From Geopseudomonas aromaticivorans (GTDB taxonomy: Bacteria; Pseudomonadota; Gammaproteobacteria; Pseudomonadales; Pseudomonadaceae): 64,000 bases of DNA. The stretch lies in NCBI RefSeq assembly GCF_019097855.1, contig NZ_JAHRGL010000011.1, positions 1-64,000 of the forward strand, in the 5' to 3' direction. This document shows, piece after piece, positions 30,247-42,099 of this stretch. A model generated the notes under the pieces. The model searched no databases, was not told the origin of the DNA, and saw only the letters and a list, made by a program, of their open reading frames with translations. Made by a program: the position numbers and the translations under genes. How positions within the stretch are numbered: the first letter of the stretch is position 1; each line of letters opens with the position of its first letter.

Positions 30247-30951
30247 ATGTTGCAAGTGAGTGTTTATCGCTATAACCCGGAGAAAGACGCAGCTCCGTTC
30301 ATGCAGGACTTCCAGGTCAACACCGATGGCAAGGACCTGATGGTGCTGGACGTGCTGGCGTTGATCAAGGAGCAGGACGTTACCTTCTCCTACCGTCGCT
30401 CCTGCCGCGAAGGCGTGTGCGGTTCCGACGGCATGAACATCAGCGGCAAGAACGGCCTGGCCTGCATCACCCCGCTGTCGGCGGTGGTGAAGGGTGGCAA
30501 GCTGGTCATTCGTCCGCTGCCTGGTCTGCCGGTCATCCGTGACCTGGTAGTCGACATGAGCATCTTCTACAAGCAGTACGAGAAGGTGCAGCCGTTCCTG
30601 CAGAACGATACTCCGGCTCCGGCCATCGAGCGTCTGCAGTCGCCGGAACAGCGCGAGAAGCTGGACGGCCTGTACGAGTGCATCTTGTGCGCTTGCTGCT
30701 CGACCTCCTGCCCGTCCTTCTGGTGGAACCCGGACAAGTTCCTCGGTCCGGCTGCACTGCTGCAGGCCTATCGTTTCCTGGCCGACAGCCGCGACACCAA
30801 GACCGAAGAGCGTCTGGCCTCGCTGGACGATCCGTTCAGCGTGTTCCGTTGCCGCGGCATCATGAACTGCGTGAACGTATGCCCGAAGGGTCTGAACCCG
30901 ACCAAGGCTATCGGCCACGTGCGTAACATGCTGCTGCAAAGCGGTACCTGA
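30247..30951 (+). CDS. sdhB: Succinate dehydrogenase iron-sulfur subunit
   Basis: A 234-residue protein with three Fe-S centres carrying electrons from SdhA to quinone. The 2Fe-2S ligands are Cys53, Cys58, Asp61 (CREGVCGSDG) and Cys73; the other clusters use CILCACCSTSCP and the Cys residues in FRCRGIMNCVNVCP. The Asp in place of a fourth Cys is normal for this family. It starts 11 bases after sdhA, with GGGTAG as ribosome site. Confidence 0.97.
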   Translation: MLQVSVYRYNPEKDAAPFMQDFQVNTDGKDLMVLDVLALIKEQDVTFSYRRSCREGVCGSDGMNISGKNGLACITPLSAVVKGGKLVIRPLPGLPVIRDLVVDMSIFYKQYEKVQPFLQNDTPAPAIERLQSPEQREKLDGLYECILCACCSTSCPSFWWNPDKFLGPAALLQAYRFLADSRDTKTEERLASLDDPFSVFRCRGIMNCVNVCPKGLNPTKAIGHVRNMLLQSGT

Positions 30952-30982
30952 TGATCCGCTTCTGGCGGTGATTCAACGAAAC

Positions 30983-31012
30983 CTGCGCTGGCTGGATGGC
31001 CGGCCAGCGCAG
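30983..31012 (+). other. Intercistronic hairpin between sdhB and sucA
   Basis: Perfect 10-base stem CTGCGCTGGC/GCCAGCGCAG with a 10-base loop, followed by TTGC, no T-run. It sits about 30 bases past sdhB in a 250-base gap before sucA, so it may be a partial terminator, a processing site or a 3'-end protector. A shorter dyad TCGGGTT-AA-AACCCGA (31077-31092) lies further on. Confidence 0.5.
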
Positions 31013-31201
31013 TTGCAAAGCCAGCCGTAGCCCACAAAGCCGCGGTTTCTGATTAAAAAACGACCAGCAGGGGCGATCGGGTTAAAACCCGAACCATCTG
31101 CGGGATCCGTAGTGGCTTTACCGAAGTCGCTGCTCAGGACTTTCGAGCCATGGTGCGGTTCTCCACGCCAGGTGGTGTCCCCTTACCGAGGGTGACCTAG
31201 C

Positions 31202-34033
31202 ATGCATGAAAGCGTAATGCAGCGGATGTGGAACAGTGCCCACCTGTCCGGTGGTAACGCTGCCTACGTCGAAGAACTCTACGAGCTCTTCCTGCACGAT
31301 CCCAACGCTGTGCCCGAAGAGTGGCGCACCTACTTCCAGAAGCTGCCAACCGGTGGCAACCAGTCTCCCGACGTTTCGCATGCCACGGTCCGCGATCACT
31401 TCGTCCTGCTGGCCAAGAATCAGCGTCGCGCCCAGCCGGTGTCCGCCGGTGCTGTGAGCAGCGAGCACGAGAAGAAGCAGGTCGAAGTTCTGCGTCTGAT
31501 TCAGGCCTTCCGCATGCGCGGCCATCAGGCTTCCCGCCTCGATCCTCTGGGCCTCTGGCAGCGCCAGGCTCCGGCTGATCTGTCGATCCATCACTACGGT
31601 CTGACCGACGCTGATCTCGACACCGTCTTCCGCACGGGTGATCTGTACATCGGCAAGCAGGAAGCTACCCTGCGCGAAATCCGCGATGGCCTGCAGGCTA
31701 CCTATTGCGGCACCATCGGCGCGGAATTTACCCACATCGTCGATGCCGAGCAGCGCAACTGGTTCGCCCAGCGCCTGGAAAGCGTGCGTGGTCGTCCGGA
31801 GTTCTCCGTCGAAGCCAAGAGCCACCTGCTCGAGCGTCTGACTGCCGCCGAAGGCCTGGAGAAGTACCTGGGTACCAAGTTCCCGGGTACCAAGCGCTTC
31901 GGTCTGGAAGGTGGCGAGAGCATGGTGCCGATGGTCGACGAGATCATCCAGCGCTCCGGCTCCTACGGCGCCAAGGAAATCGTCATTGGCATGGCCCACC
32001 GCGGCCGCCTGAACCTGCTGGTCAACGCGCTGGGCAAGAACCCGCGTGACCTGTTCGACGAGTTCGAAGGCAAGCGTGTCGAAGGCCTCAGCTCCGGTGA
32101 CGTGAAGTACCACCAGGGCTTCTCCTCGAACGTGATGACCCCGGGCGGCGAAGTGCACCTGGCCATGTCGTTCAACCCGTCGCACCTAGAAATCGTTTCC
32201 CCGGTGGTCGAGGGCTCCGTGCGTGCCCGTCAGGACCGCCGTGGCGATGCCGTGGGCGACAAGGTGGTACCGATTTCCATCCACGGCGACGCGGCCTTCG
32301 CCGGTCAGGGCGTGGTGATGGAAACCTTCCAGATGTCGCAGATCCGCGGCTTCAAGACTGGTGGCACGATCCATATCGTGGTCAACAACCAGGTCGGTTT
32401 CACCATCAGCAATACCGAAGATTCGCGCTCCACCGAGTACTGCACCGATCCGGCGAAGATGATTCAGGCGCCGATCCTGCACGTCAACGGCGACGATCCG
32501 GAAGCCGTGCTGTTCGTGACCCAGATGGCCGTCGACTACCGCATGCAGTTCAAGCGTGACGTGGTCATCGATCTGGTCTGCTACCGTCGTCGCGGCCACA
32601 ACGAGGCCGACGAGCCGAGCGGCACCCAGCCGCTGATGTACCAGAAGATCGCCAAGCAGCGCACCACCCGTGAGCTGTACGCCGATGCCCTGGTGCAGGC
32701 CGGTGCCCTGAGCACTGCTCAGGTCGAAGCCAAGGTCGAGGAGTACCGTACCGCGCTGGATAACGGCCAGCACGTGGTCAAGAGCCTGGTCAAGGAACCC
32801 AACGCCGAGCTGTTCGTCAACTGGACGCCGTATCTGGGCCACGCCTGGACTGCCCAGCACGACACTAGCTTCGACCTGAAGACCCTGCAGGAACTGAACA
32901 GCAAGCTGCTGAACATTCCGGAAGGCTTCGTGGTCCAGCGCCAGGTTGCCAAGATCTACGAAGATCGCGGTCGCATGGGCGTCGGTGCCATGCCGATCAA
33001 CTGGGGCTGCGCGGAAACCCTGGCCTACGCCACCCTGCTGAAGGAAGGCCATCCGGTGCGCATCACCGGTCAGGACGTCGGCCGTGGCACCTTCTCGCAC
33101 CGCCATGCCGCGCTGCACAGCCAGAAGGACGCCAGCCGCCACATTCCGCTGCAGCACCTGTTCGAAGGTCAGCCGAAGTTCGAGCTGTACGACTCCTTCC
33201 TCTCCGAGGAAGCCGTGCTGGCGTTCGAATACGGCTACGCGACCACCCAGCCGAATGCGCTGGTGATCTGGGAAGCCCAGTTCGGTGACTTCGCCAACGG
33301 TGCCCAGGTGGTGATCGACCAGTTCATCACCAGCGGCGAGCACAAGTGGGGCCGTCTGTGCGGTCTGACCATGCTGCTGCCGCACGGCTACGAAGGCCAG
33401 GGGCCGGAGCACTCCTCCGCCCGTCTGGAGCGCTACCTGCAACTGTGCGCGGAGCAGAACATCCAGGTCTGCGTGCCGACCACTCCGGCTCAGGTCTACC
33501 ACATGCTGCGCCGCCAGGTGATCCGCCCGCTGCGCAAGCCGCTGGTGGCTCTGACTCCGAAGTCGCTGCTGCGCCACAAGCTGGCCATCTCGACCCTGGA
33601 AGATCTGGCTCAAGGCTCGTTCCAGCCGGTACTGCCGGAAATCGACAGCCTCGATCCGAAGAAGGTCGAGCGTCTGATCCTGTGCAGCGGCAAGGTCTAC
33701 TACGACCTGCTGGAGAAGCGCCGTGCCGAAGGTCGCGAGGACACTGCCATCGTCCGCATCGAGCAGCTCTATCCGTTCCCGGAAGAAGAGCTGGCCGAAG
33801 TCATGGCTGCGTACAAGAACCTCAAGCACGTGGTTTGGTGCCAGGAAGAGCCGATGAACCAGGGCGCCTGGTACTGCAGCCAGCATCACATGCGCCGCGT
33901 CATCACCGCGTACAAGAAGACCCTCGGTCTGGCTTACGCCGGTCGCGATGCTTCGGCATCTCCGGCTTGTGGCTACGCATCGATGCACGCCGAACAGCAG
34001 GAAAAACTGCTGCAGGACGCCTTCACCATTTAA
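31202..34033 (+). CDS. sucA: 2-oxoglutarate dehydrogenase E1 component
   Basis: A 943-residue thiamine-diphosphate enzyme that decarboxylates 2-oxoglutarate and passes the succinyl group to SucB. The N-terminal recruiting segment (NAAYVEELYELFLHDP) and the E1 core motifs GMAHRGRLNLLVN, FNPSHLE, GDAAFAGQGVV and the ThDP-binding VDLVCYRRRGHNEADE are all present. Length fits the family (about 940). GAGGGTGA is eight bases before the ATG. A 250-base gap with hairpins separates it from sdhB. Confidence 0.97.
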   Translation: MHESVMQRMWNSAHLSGGNAAYVEELYELFLHDPNAVPEEWRTYFQKLPTGGNQSPDVSHATVRDHFVLLAKNQRRAQPVSAGAVSSEHEKKQVEVLRLIQAFRMRGHQASRLDPLGLWQRQAPADLSIHHYGLTDADLDTVFRTGDLYIGKQEATLREIRDGLQATYCGTIGAEFTHIVDAEQRNWFAQRLESVRGRPEFSVEAKSHLLERLTAAEGLEKYLGTKFPGTKRFGLEGGESMVPMVDEIIQRSGSYGAKEIVIGMAHRGRLNLLVNALGKNPRDLFDEFEGKRVEGLSSGDVKYHQGFSSNVMTPGGEVHLAMSFNPSHLEIVSPVVEGSVRARQDRRGDAVGDKVVPISIHGDAAFAGQGVVMETFQMSQIRGFKTGGTIHIVVNNQVGFTISNTEDSRSTEYCTDPAKMIQAPILHVNGDDPEAVLFVTQMAVDYRMQFKRDVVIDLVCYRRRGHNEADEPSGTQPLMYQKIAKQRTTRELYADALVQAGALSTAQVEAKVEEYRTALDNGQHVVKSLVKEPNAELFVNWTPYLGHAWTAQHDTSFDLKTLQELNSKLLNIPEGFVVQRQVAKIYEDRGRMGVGAMPINWGCAETLAYATLLKEGHPVRITGQDVGRGTFSHRHAALHSQKDASRHIPLQHLFEGQPKFELYDSFLSEEAVLAFEYGYATTQPNALVIWEAQFGDFANGAQVVIDQFITSGEHKWGRLCGLTMLLPHGYEGQGPEHSSARLERYLQLCAEQNIQVCVPTTPAQVYHMLRRQVIRPLRKPLVALTPKSLLRHKLAISTLEDLAQGSFQPVLPEIDSLDPKKVERLILCSGKVYYDLLEKRRAEGREDTAIVRIEQLYPFPEEELAEVMAAYKNLKHVVWCQEEPMNQGAWYCSQHHMRRVITAYKKTLGLAYAGRDASASPACGYASMHAEQQEKLLQDAFTI

Positions 34034-34051
34034 TGCCTTCAGGCAAGTGGC

Positions 34052-34074
34052 CCTGCCGGACGCGGTCCGGCAGG
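34052..34074 (+). other. Intercistronic hairpin between sucA and sucB
   Basis: Perfect 9-base stem CCTGCCGGA/TCCGGCAGG with a 5-base loop, no T-run, 18 bases after the sucA stop. Likely an mRNA-stability or processing element rather than a terminator. Confidence 0.5.
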
Positions 34075-34114
34075 TGCCCCCATGAAGACCCCGAATCAAT
34101 AGGAAATGCAGATA

Positions 34115-35320
34115 ATGGCTATCGAGATCAAAGCCCCGACTTTCCCGGAATCCGTCGCTGACGGTACCGTTGCTACCTGGCACAAGAAGCCGGGTGATGC
34201 GGTCAAGCGTGACGAGCTGATTGTCGACATCGAAACCGACAAAGTGGTCATGGAAGTCCTGGCCGAAGTCGATGGCGTTCTCGCCGAGATCGTCGCCAAC
34301 GAGGGTGACACCGTCCTCAGCGGTCAGCTGCTCGGCAAACTGAACGAAGGTGCTGTCGCCGCCGCGCCGGCTGCTGCCGCTGCCGCCCCGGCTGCCGCTG
34401 CTCCGGCCGCCGCCGAAGAAGCCATCCTGTCGCCGGCTGCACGCAAGATCGCCGCCGAGAACGATCTGGATCGCAACGCCATCCCGGGTACCGGCAAGGG
34501 CGGTCGCGTCACCAAGGAAGACGCCGTTGCTGCGGTCGATGCCAAGAAAGCTGCTCCGGCCCCGGCGGCCAAGCCGGCCGCTCCGGCTGCCGACGCCCCG
34601 ATCTTCGCCGTCGGTGACCGCGTCGAGAAGCGCGTGCCGATGACCCGCCTGCGCGCCAAGATCGCCGAGCGTCTGGTCGAAGCCCAGTCCTCCATGGCCA
34701 TGCTGACTACCTACAACGAAGTCAACATGAAGCCGATCATGGACCTGCGCGCCAAGTACAAGGACCTGTTCGAGAAGAAGCACAACGGTGTGCGTCTGGG
34801 CTTCATGTCCTTCTTCGTCAAGGCCGCCACCGAAGCGCTGAAGCGTTTCCCGGGCGTCAACGCCTCGATCGACGGCGGCGACATCGTCTACCACGGCTAC
34901 TCGGACGTCGGCGTGGCCGTGTCCAGCGACCGCGGCCTGGTGGTTCCGGTACTGCGCAACGCCGAGCTGATGAGCCTGGCCGAGATCGAGGGCACTATCG
35001 GTGCCTACGGCCGCAAGGCCAAGGAAGGCAAGCTGACCATCGAAGAGATGACCGGCGGCACCTTCACCATCTCCAACGGTGGCGTGTTCGGCTCCCTGCT
35101 GTCCAGCCCGATCGTCAACCCGCCGCAGACCGCCATCCTCGGCATGCACAAGATCCAGGACCGCCCGATGGCCGTCAACGGTCAGGTCGTGATCCTGCCG
35201 ATGATGTACCTGGCGCTGTCCTACGACCACCGTCTGATCGACGGCAAGGAAGCGGTGAGCTTCCTGGTGGCCATCAAGGACCTGCTGGAAGATCCGGCTC
35301 GCCTGCTGCTGGACGTCTGA
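34115..35320 (+). CDS. sucB: Dihydrolipoyllysine succinyltransferase (E2 of 2-oxoglutarate dehydrogenase)
   Basis: A 401-residue core subunit of the complex. The lipoyl domain carries the modified Lys in the motif ETDKVVMEV (about residue 43); an Ala/Pro-rich flexible linker (about 75-105) leads to a peripheral-subunit binding domain ([15 protein letters not shown]) and then a second linker and the acyltransferase core with the catalytic [14 protein letters not shown] near the end. AGGAA nine bases ahead favours the ATG at 34115 over an ATG three codons earlier. Confidence 0.97.
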   Translation: MAIEIKAPTFPESVADGTVATWHKKPGDAVKRDELIVDIETDKVVMEVLAEVDGVLAEIVANEGDTVLSGQLLGKLNEGAVAAAPAAAAAAPAAAAPAAAEEAILSPAARKIAAENDLDRNAIPGTGKGGRVTKEDAVAAVDAKKAAPAPAAKPAAPAADAPIFAVGDRVEKRVPMTRLRAKIAERLVEAQSSMAMLTTYNEVNMKPIMDLRAKYKDLFEKKHNGVRLGFMSFFVKAATEALKRFPGVNASIDGGDIVYHGYSDVGVAVSSDRGLVVPVLRNAELMSLAEIEGTIGAYGRKAKEGKLTIEEMTGGTFTISNGGVFGSLLSSPIVNPPQTAILGMHKIQDRPMAVNGQVVILPMMYLALSYDHRLIDGKEAVSFLVAIKDLLEDPARLLLDV

Positions 35321-36826
<1,506 letters not shown>

Positions 36827-36834
36827 TCTGCGCC

Positions 36835-36860
36835 GGCTGCACGGCTGAAGCCGTGCAGCC
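36835..36860 (+). other. Hairpin after lpdG
   Basis: Perfect 11-base stem GGCTGCACGGC/GCCGTGCAGCC with a TGAA loop, directly before the larger hairpin at 36865. Confidence 0.6.
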
Positions 36861-36864
36861 CCAG

Positions 36865-36917
36865 CGGCCCCGGTCGAGGGAGTCTTGGACTCCCCGCGAC
36901 CGGGGCCGTTGTCGTTT
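36865..36917 (+). terminator. Long bipartite hairpin between lpdG and sucC
   Basis: Outer 12-base stem CGGCCCCGGTCG/CGACCGGGGCCG (36865-36876 with 36897-36908) and an inner 7-base stem GGGAGTC/GACTCCC (36878-36884 with 36888-36894), followed by TTGTCGTTTC. This probably ends or weakens the sdh-suc-lpd transcript before sucCD. Confidence 0.65.
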
Positions 36918-37057
36918 CCGCCATTGGTGGTGCCGGATGCCTGTCGCAACGCGGCTCCGCTCTCGACTTGACTGTCTGCCCAGACAGGCTACCCCTGCAG
37001 GCTTTTCCCGATTAAGATCCGTGGTGCCAATACTTACAACTAAAGTGGTATGGAAAC

Positions 37058-38223
<1,166 letters not shown>

Positions 38224-38224
<1 letters not shown>

Positions 38225-39105
38225 TGAGCATCCTGATCGACAAGGACACCAAGGTCATCTGCCAGGGCTTCACCGGCAGTCAGGGTACCTTCCATTCGGA
38301 ACAGGCCCTCGAATACGGTACCCGCATGGTCGGCGGCGTGACTCCCGGCAAGGGCGGCACCACCCATCTCGGCCTGCCGGTGTTCGATACCGTCAAGGAC
38401 GCCGTGGCCGCCACTGGCGCCACCGCCTCGGTGATCTATGTGCCGGCGCCGTTCTGCAAGGACTCGATCCTCGAGGCGGCCTTCGGCGGCATCAAGCTGA
38501 TCATCTGCATCACCGAGGGTATCCCGACCCTGGACATGCTCGAGGTCAAGGTGAAGTGCGACGAGCTGGGCGTGCGCCTGATCGGTCCGAACTGCCCCGG
38601 GGTGATCACTCCGGGCCAGTGCAAGATCGGCATCATGCCTGGCCATATTCACCTGCCGGGCAAGGTCGGCATCGTGTCGCGCTCCGGCACCCTGACCTAC
38701 GAGGCGGTCAAGCAGACCACCGACGCCGGCTTCGGCCAGTCCACCTGCGTGGGCATCGGTGGTGACCCGATCCCGGGTTCGAGCTTCATTGATATCCTCA
38801 AGTTGTTCGAGCAGGATCCGCAGACCGAAGCCATCGTGATGATCGGCGAGATCGGCGGCAGTGCCGAGGAAGAGGCGGCGGCCTTCATCAAGGCCAACGT
38901 GAGCAAGCCGGTGGTGTCCTATATCGCTGGCGTGACCGCACCGTCCGGCAAACGCATGGGCCACGCCGGGGCGATCATTTCCGGCGGCAAGGGCACCGCG
39001 GAAGAGAAGTTCGCCGCGCTGCAGGACGCCGGGGTGAAGACGGTGCGCTCGCTGGCCGACATCAGCAAGGCGCTGGCCGAAGCGACTGGCTGGACCATGA
39101 AATAA
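38224..39105 (+). CDS. sucD: Succinyl-CoA synthetase alpha subunit
   Basis: A 293-residue subunit holding the CoA-binding domain ([18 protein letters not shown]) and the phosphorylated His in the motif [17 protein letters not shown] (near residue 247). It overlaps sucC by one base and ends at a perfect terminator, so it closes the TCA gene block. Confidence 0.98.
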
Positions 39106-39125
39106 GCTCCGCCGGCACACGCCTG

Positions 39126-39164
39126 ACGGAAGGAGCCACCTGCGGGTGGCTCCTTCCGTTTCCG
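39126..39164 (+). terminator. Rho-independent terminator after sucD
   Basis: Perfect 15-base stem ACGGAAGGAGCCACC/GGTGGCTCCTTCCGT with a TGCG loop (39126-39159), followed by a short T-run. It lies 20 bases past the sucD stop. Confidence 0.85.
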
Positions 39165-39203
39165 GCCCTTGCCGGGTTACGACTTCTCTGTCTGGTTGAG
39201 TGC

Positions 39204-40511
39204 ATGAATCATCTGAAAACCGCCGACGTCCTGGGGCTCGGCTTCATGACCTTCGCGCTGTTCCTCGGGGCGGGCAACATCATCTTTCCACCGAGTGTCG
39301 GCATGGCTGCCGGCGCATCGGTGTGGAGTGCGGCGCTGGGCTTCCTGCTCACGGCGGTTGGCCTGCCGCTGCTTACCGTGGTGGCACTCGCGCGCGTGGG
39401 TGGCGGCATGGCGCGGCTCACCGCGCCATTGGGACGGCGCGTCGGACTGGTATTTGCCGTCGCGGTGTATCTGGCTATCGGTCCGCTGTTCGCCACCCCG
39501 CGGACTGCGGTGGTGTCCTTCGAGATGGGCATGGCGGCCTTCACCGGCAACGCCCCCCTGCCGCTGGGGCTGTATACGCTGGCGTATTTTGCCGCCGTGC
39601 TGTTTCTCGTCCTCAATCCGGGGCGGCTGCTCGAACGCGTCGGCAAGCTGATCACCCCGGTACTGATTGTCGGCCTGTTGTTGCTGGGCGGCGCGGCGGT
39701 GTTCGCTCCCGCCGGCGAGGTCGGCAGCAGCATTGCTCCTGCCTATCAGCAGGCGCCGCTGCTGCAGGGCTTCCTCCAGGGCTACCTGACCATGGATACC
39801 CTGGGTGCGCTGGTGTTCGGCATCGTGATCGCCACGGCAATCCGCGATCATGGCGTCGACATGGCGCATCGGGTCACGCGCTACTCGATCATGGCTGCGC
39901 TGATCGCCGCTACCGGCCTGGCGCTGGTGTATCTGGCGCTGTTCCGTCTCGGTGCTACCAGCCAGGGCATCGCCGCCGATGCGCAGAACGGTGTGCAGAT
40001 TCTCACCACCTATGTACAGCACACCTTCGGCATGCCCGGCGAGTTGCTGCTGGCACTGGTCATCACCCTGGCTTGTCTGACCACTGCCGTGGGGCTGATC
40101 GCCGCGTGCGGCGAGTTCTTTCGCAGCCAGTTCGGCTTGCCCTACCGCACGGTGGTGGTGCTGGCCAGCGTGTTCAGCCTGCTGCTGGCCAACCAGGGCC
40201 TGACCCAGTTGATCAGCGTGTCGCTGCCGGTATTGGTCAGTCTCTACCCGCTGGCCATCGTGCTGGTGCTGCTCAGTCTCGCCGATCGGCTGTGGTGTCA
40301 CCCCCCGAGGGTGTTCGTGCCGGTGATGGCGGTGACCCTGCTGTTCGGGGCGAGCGACGGGTTGGTTGCGGCAGGCTTCACGGCGGCAATGCCGGCCTTC
40401 CTCGCTCGCCTGCCCCTGGCCGAGTACAGCTTGGGCTGGCTGTTGCCTGTGCTGGTCACGTTGCTGGTAGTGGCTGTGATCGACCGGGCCAAGGGCAGGC
40501 CGCAGGCCTGA
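39204..40511 (+). CDS. brnQ: Branched-chain amino acid transporter II carrier protein
   Basis: A 435-residue inner-membrane carrier (about 12 helices) that imports leucine, isoleucine and valine with a cation. The family signature FALFLGAGNIIFPPSVGMAA lies at residues 17-36, and the block GPLFATPRTAVVSFEM follows near 93-108. Length is usual for BrnQ (about 437). The ribosome site is modest (GAGTG). It is transcribed alone after the sucD terminator. Confidence 0.93.
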   Translation: MNHLKTADVLGLGFMTFALFLGAGNIIFPPSVGMAAGASVWSAALGFLLTAVGLPLLTVVALARVGGGMARLTAPLGRRVGLVFAVAVYLAIGPLFATPRTAVVSFEMGMAAFTGNAPLPLGLYTLAYFAAVLFLVLNPGRLLERVGKLITPVLIVGLLLLGGAAVFAPAGEVGSSIAPAYQQAPLLQGFLQGYLTMDTLGALVFGIVIATAIRDHGVDMAHRVTRYSIMAALIAATGLALVYLALFRLGATSQGIAADAQNGVQILTTYVQHTFGMPGELLLALVITLACLTTAVGLIAACGEFFRSQFGLPYRTVVVLASVFSLLLANQGLTQLISVSLPVLVSLYPLAIVLVLLSLADRLWCHPPRVFVPVMAVTLLFGASDGLVAAGFTAAMPAFLARLPLAEYSLGWLLPVLVTLLVVAVIDRAKGRPQA

Positions 40512-40589
40512 GATCCACTTGTGGTTGCTTCGGGCACTGACCGCGGTATTTCGGCCAGATATAATTGGCCGGACTTTCAAGGAGTTGTC

Positions 40590-41321
40590 ATGCCATACGA
40601 GCAACACTTGCCTCATCTCATCGCGGTTTCCTGGTTCGTCCTGTGCTGGTGGGGGTACACCCGCTACGCGATCTGGAAGGGCGGGAGTACGCCCTGCCTG
40701 GCCAGCGTCCTGCACCTGTATCGGCATGACTGGATGTGCCGCCTGCTGATGCGCGACAACCGCATTGCCGACGCCAACGTGATCGGCAATCTGGAGCGCA
40801 ATGCCTCGTTCTTCGCCTCCAGCACCCTGATCATCCTGGCTGGTGTCCTGACCGTGCTCGGCTCTACCGAGCGGGCGGTGTCGGTGCTGGCCGAATTGCC
40901 GTTCGTGCAGGCGGTCAGTCGCGAGGTCGCCGAGGTCAAGATCATTGCCGTGGCGATGGTGTTCATCTACTCCTTCTTCACCTTCACCTGGTGCATGCGC
41001 CAGTACAACTTTGCGGCAATGATGGTCGGGGCGGCACCGATGCTCACCGAGGAGCAGGTCACCGAGCAGGAGCGCAAGTCCTATGCCGAGCGCACGGCAC
41101 GGGTGATCTCGATGGCGGCCAACCAGTTCAACTTTGGTCTGCGTTCCTACTATTTCGGTTTGGCGACCCTGGCCTGGTTCATCAATCCCTGGTTCTACAT
41201 GCTAGCCACCGCCGGAGTGGTGTTTGTCCTGTATCGCCGCGAATTTCACTCCGACGTGCTGGCTGTGATGGTCTATAGCCCGCTCGAGTTAGGTCAGTCG
41301 AGGCAGGGGCAGGGGGAGTAG
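40590..41321 (+). CDS. DUF599 family membrane protein
   Basis: A 243-residue protein with about four hydrophobic segments (LIAVSWFVLCWWGYTRYA, FFASSTLIILAGVLTVLG, IIAVAMVFIYSFFTFTW and WFYMLATAGVVFVLY). The NLERNASFFASS and MRQYNFAAMM stretches fit the DUF599 family of unknown function. AAGGAG six bases before the ATG at 40590 overrules a start further upstream. It ends near a two-way terminator shared with the next, convergent gene. Confidence 0.85.
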   Translation: MPYEQHLPHLIAVSWFVLCWWGYTRYAIWKGGSTPCLASVLHLYRHDWMCRLLMRDNRIADANVIGNLERNASFFASSTLIILAGVLTVLGSTERAVSVLAELPFVQAVSREVAEVKIIAVAMVFIYSFFTFTWCMRQYNFAAMMVGAAPMLTEEQVTEQERKSYAERTARVISMAANQFNFGLRSYYFGLATLAWFINPWFYMLATAGVVFVLYRREFHSDVLAVMVYSPLELGQSRQGQGE

Positions 41322-41392
41322 GAAGCGGTGGGGGCCGGGAGCGAGTACTACTCCCGAGCGTGTGCCGAGATCGGCCGGCTTTTTCAGCAGGC

Positions 41393-41446
41393 AAAAAAAA
41401 CCGCCCTGCCGCTACACCGTTTCTTCGGGTAGGGCAGGGCGGTTTT
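41393..41446. terminator. Bidirectional rho-independent terminator
   Basis: A-run (AAAAAAAA, 41393-41400), stem CCGCCCTGCC (41401-41410) and GGCAGGGCGG (41433-41442) extended by inner CTAC/GTAG and CCG/CGG pairs, then TTTT. It serves the DUF599 gene on the right-going strand and the small lipoprotein gene on the other. Confidence 0.88.
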
Positions 41447-41456
41447 GTGTCAGGCC

Positions 41457-41762
41457 TTACTTCTTCTCTTCTTCGACCTTGCCAGCCTCCTGCTGGACTT
41501 CAGCAGCTTTCTGCTCGACGGCAGCGCCGGCGTCTTTCACGGCGCCCGCTGCTTGCTCGGTCACTTCGGCAGCCTTCTGCTCGACGACGGCACCGGCCTC
41601 CTTCGCGGCATCGGTGGCCTTCTTGGCAGCCTCGCCTATCGACTGGGTAGGTTGCGGGGCCGAGCCAGCTGCCGATTCCGCTTTCTTGTCGGCTTGGTCG
41701 CCGCAGGCGGCCAGACCGAGGGTGGCGGCGAGCAGCAGGGCGTAGGTCAGCGGTTTTTGCAT
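41457..41762 (-). CDS. Small Ala/Glu-rich lipoprotein with internal repeat
   Basis: A 101-residue product with a lipoprotein signal (MQKPLTYALLLAATLGLAAC; lipobox LAAC). The mature part is one long Ala/Glu/Lys/Val-rich amphipathic helix with two copies of a ~20-residue unit, each holding VEQKAAEV (in GAVVEQKAAEVTEQAAG and GAAVEQKAAEVQQEAG). The DNA repeats too. This resembles LEA-like or apolipoprotein-like helices that coat membranes or act as spacers. TAGGAG seven bases before the ATG sets the start. Function unknown. Confidence 0.8.
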   Translation of the reverse strand: MQKPLTYALLLAATLGLAACGDQADKKAESAAGSAPQPTQSIGEAAKKATDAAKEAGAVVEQKAAEVTEQAAGAVKDAGAAVEQKAAEVQQEAGKVEEEKK

Positions 41763-42099
41763 TTTGTTGCTCCTAGGGAGTGTCCATGTCATGAGAGTTG
41801 CGAGTACCGATTAAGTATGTAGCGCAGCATTGGTGCTTTTGCAAAACCGGTAATCCAACGGCCAGTCACCCGATGGAGATTCATGCCGTTCATGAACCAC
41901 GTCGGATTTCACTGAATACTTCAATCAAACTATTTGAGCGCCATGACAGATAAAAGTTCAGCGAGTCGAGCATTTGTGAGTAATGGTCACTTTGGACTGT
42001 GGAGGCTGGCGGGTATCATCCGTCACCATCAATGACTCAAGGTGGAAGAGTCGTGATGCGCTCCCTCCTTTGTTTTCGTCGTTTGTGGATGTTTGTCTG

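Noticed and set aside
36969-36995. TTGACT followed by TACCCC as a sucC promoter.
   Set aside because: Spacing is 15 bases and the -10 is poor; the sequence mainly forms the hairpin CTGTCTG/CAGACAG.
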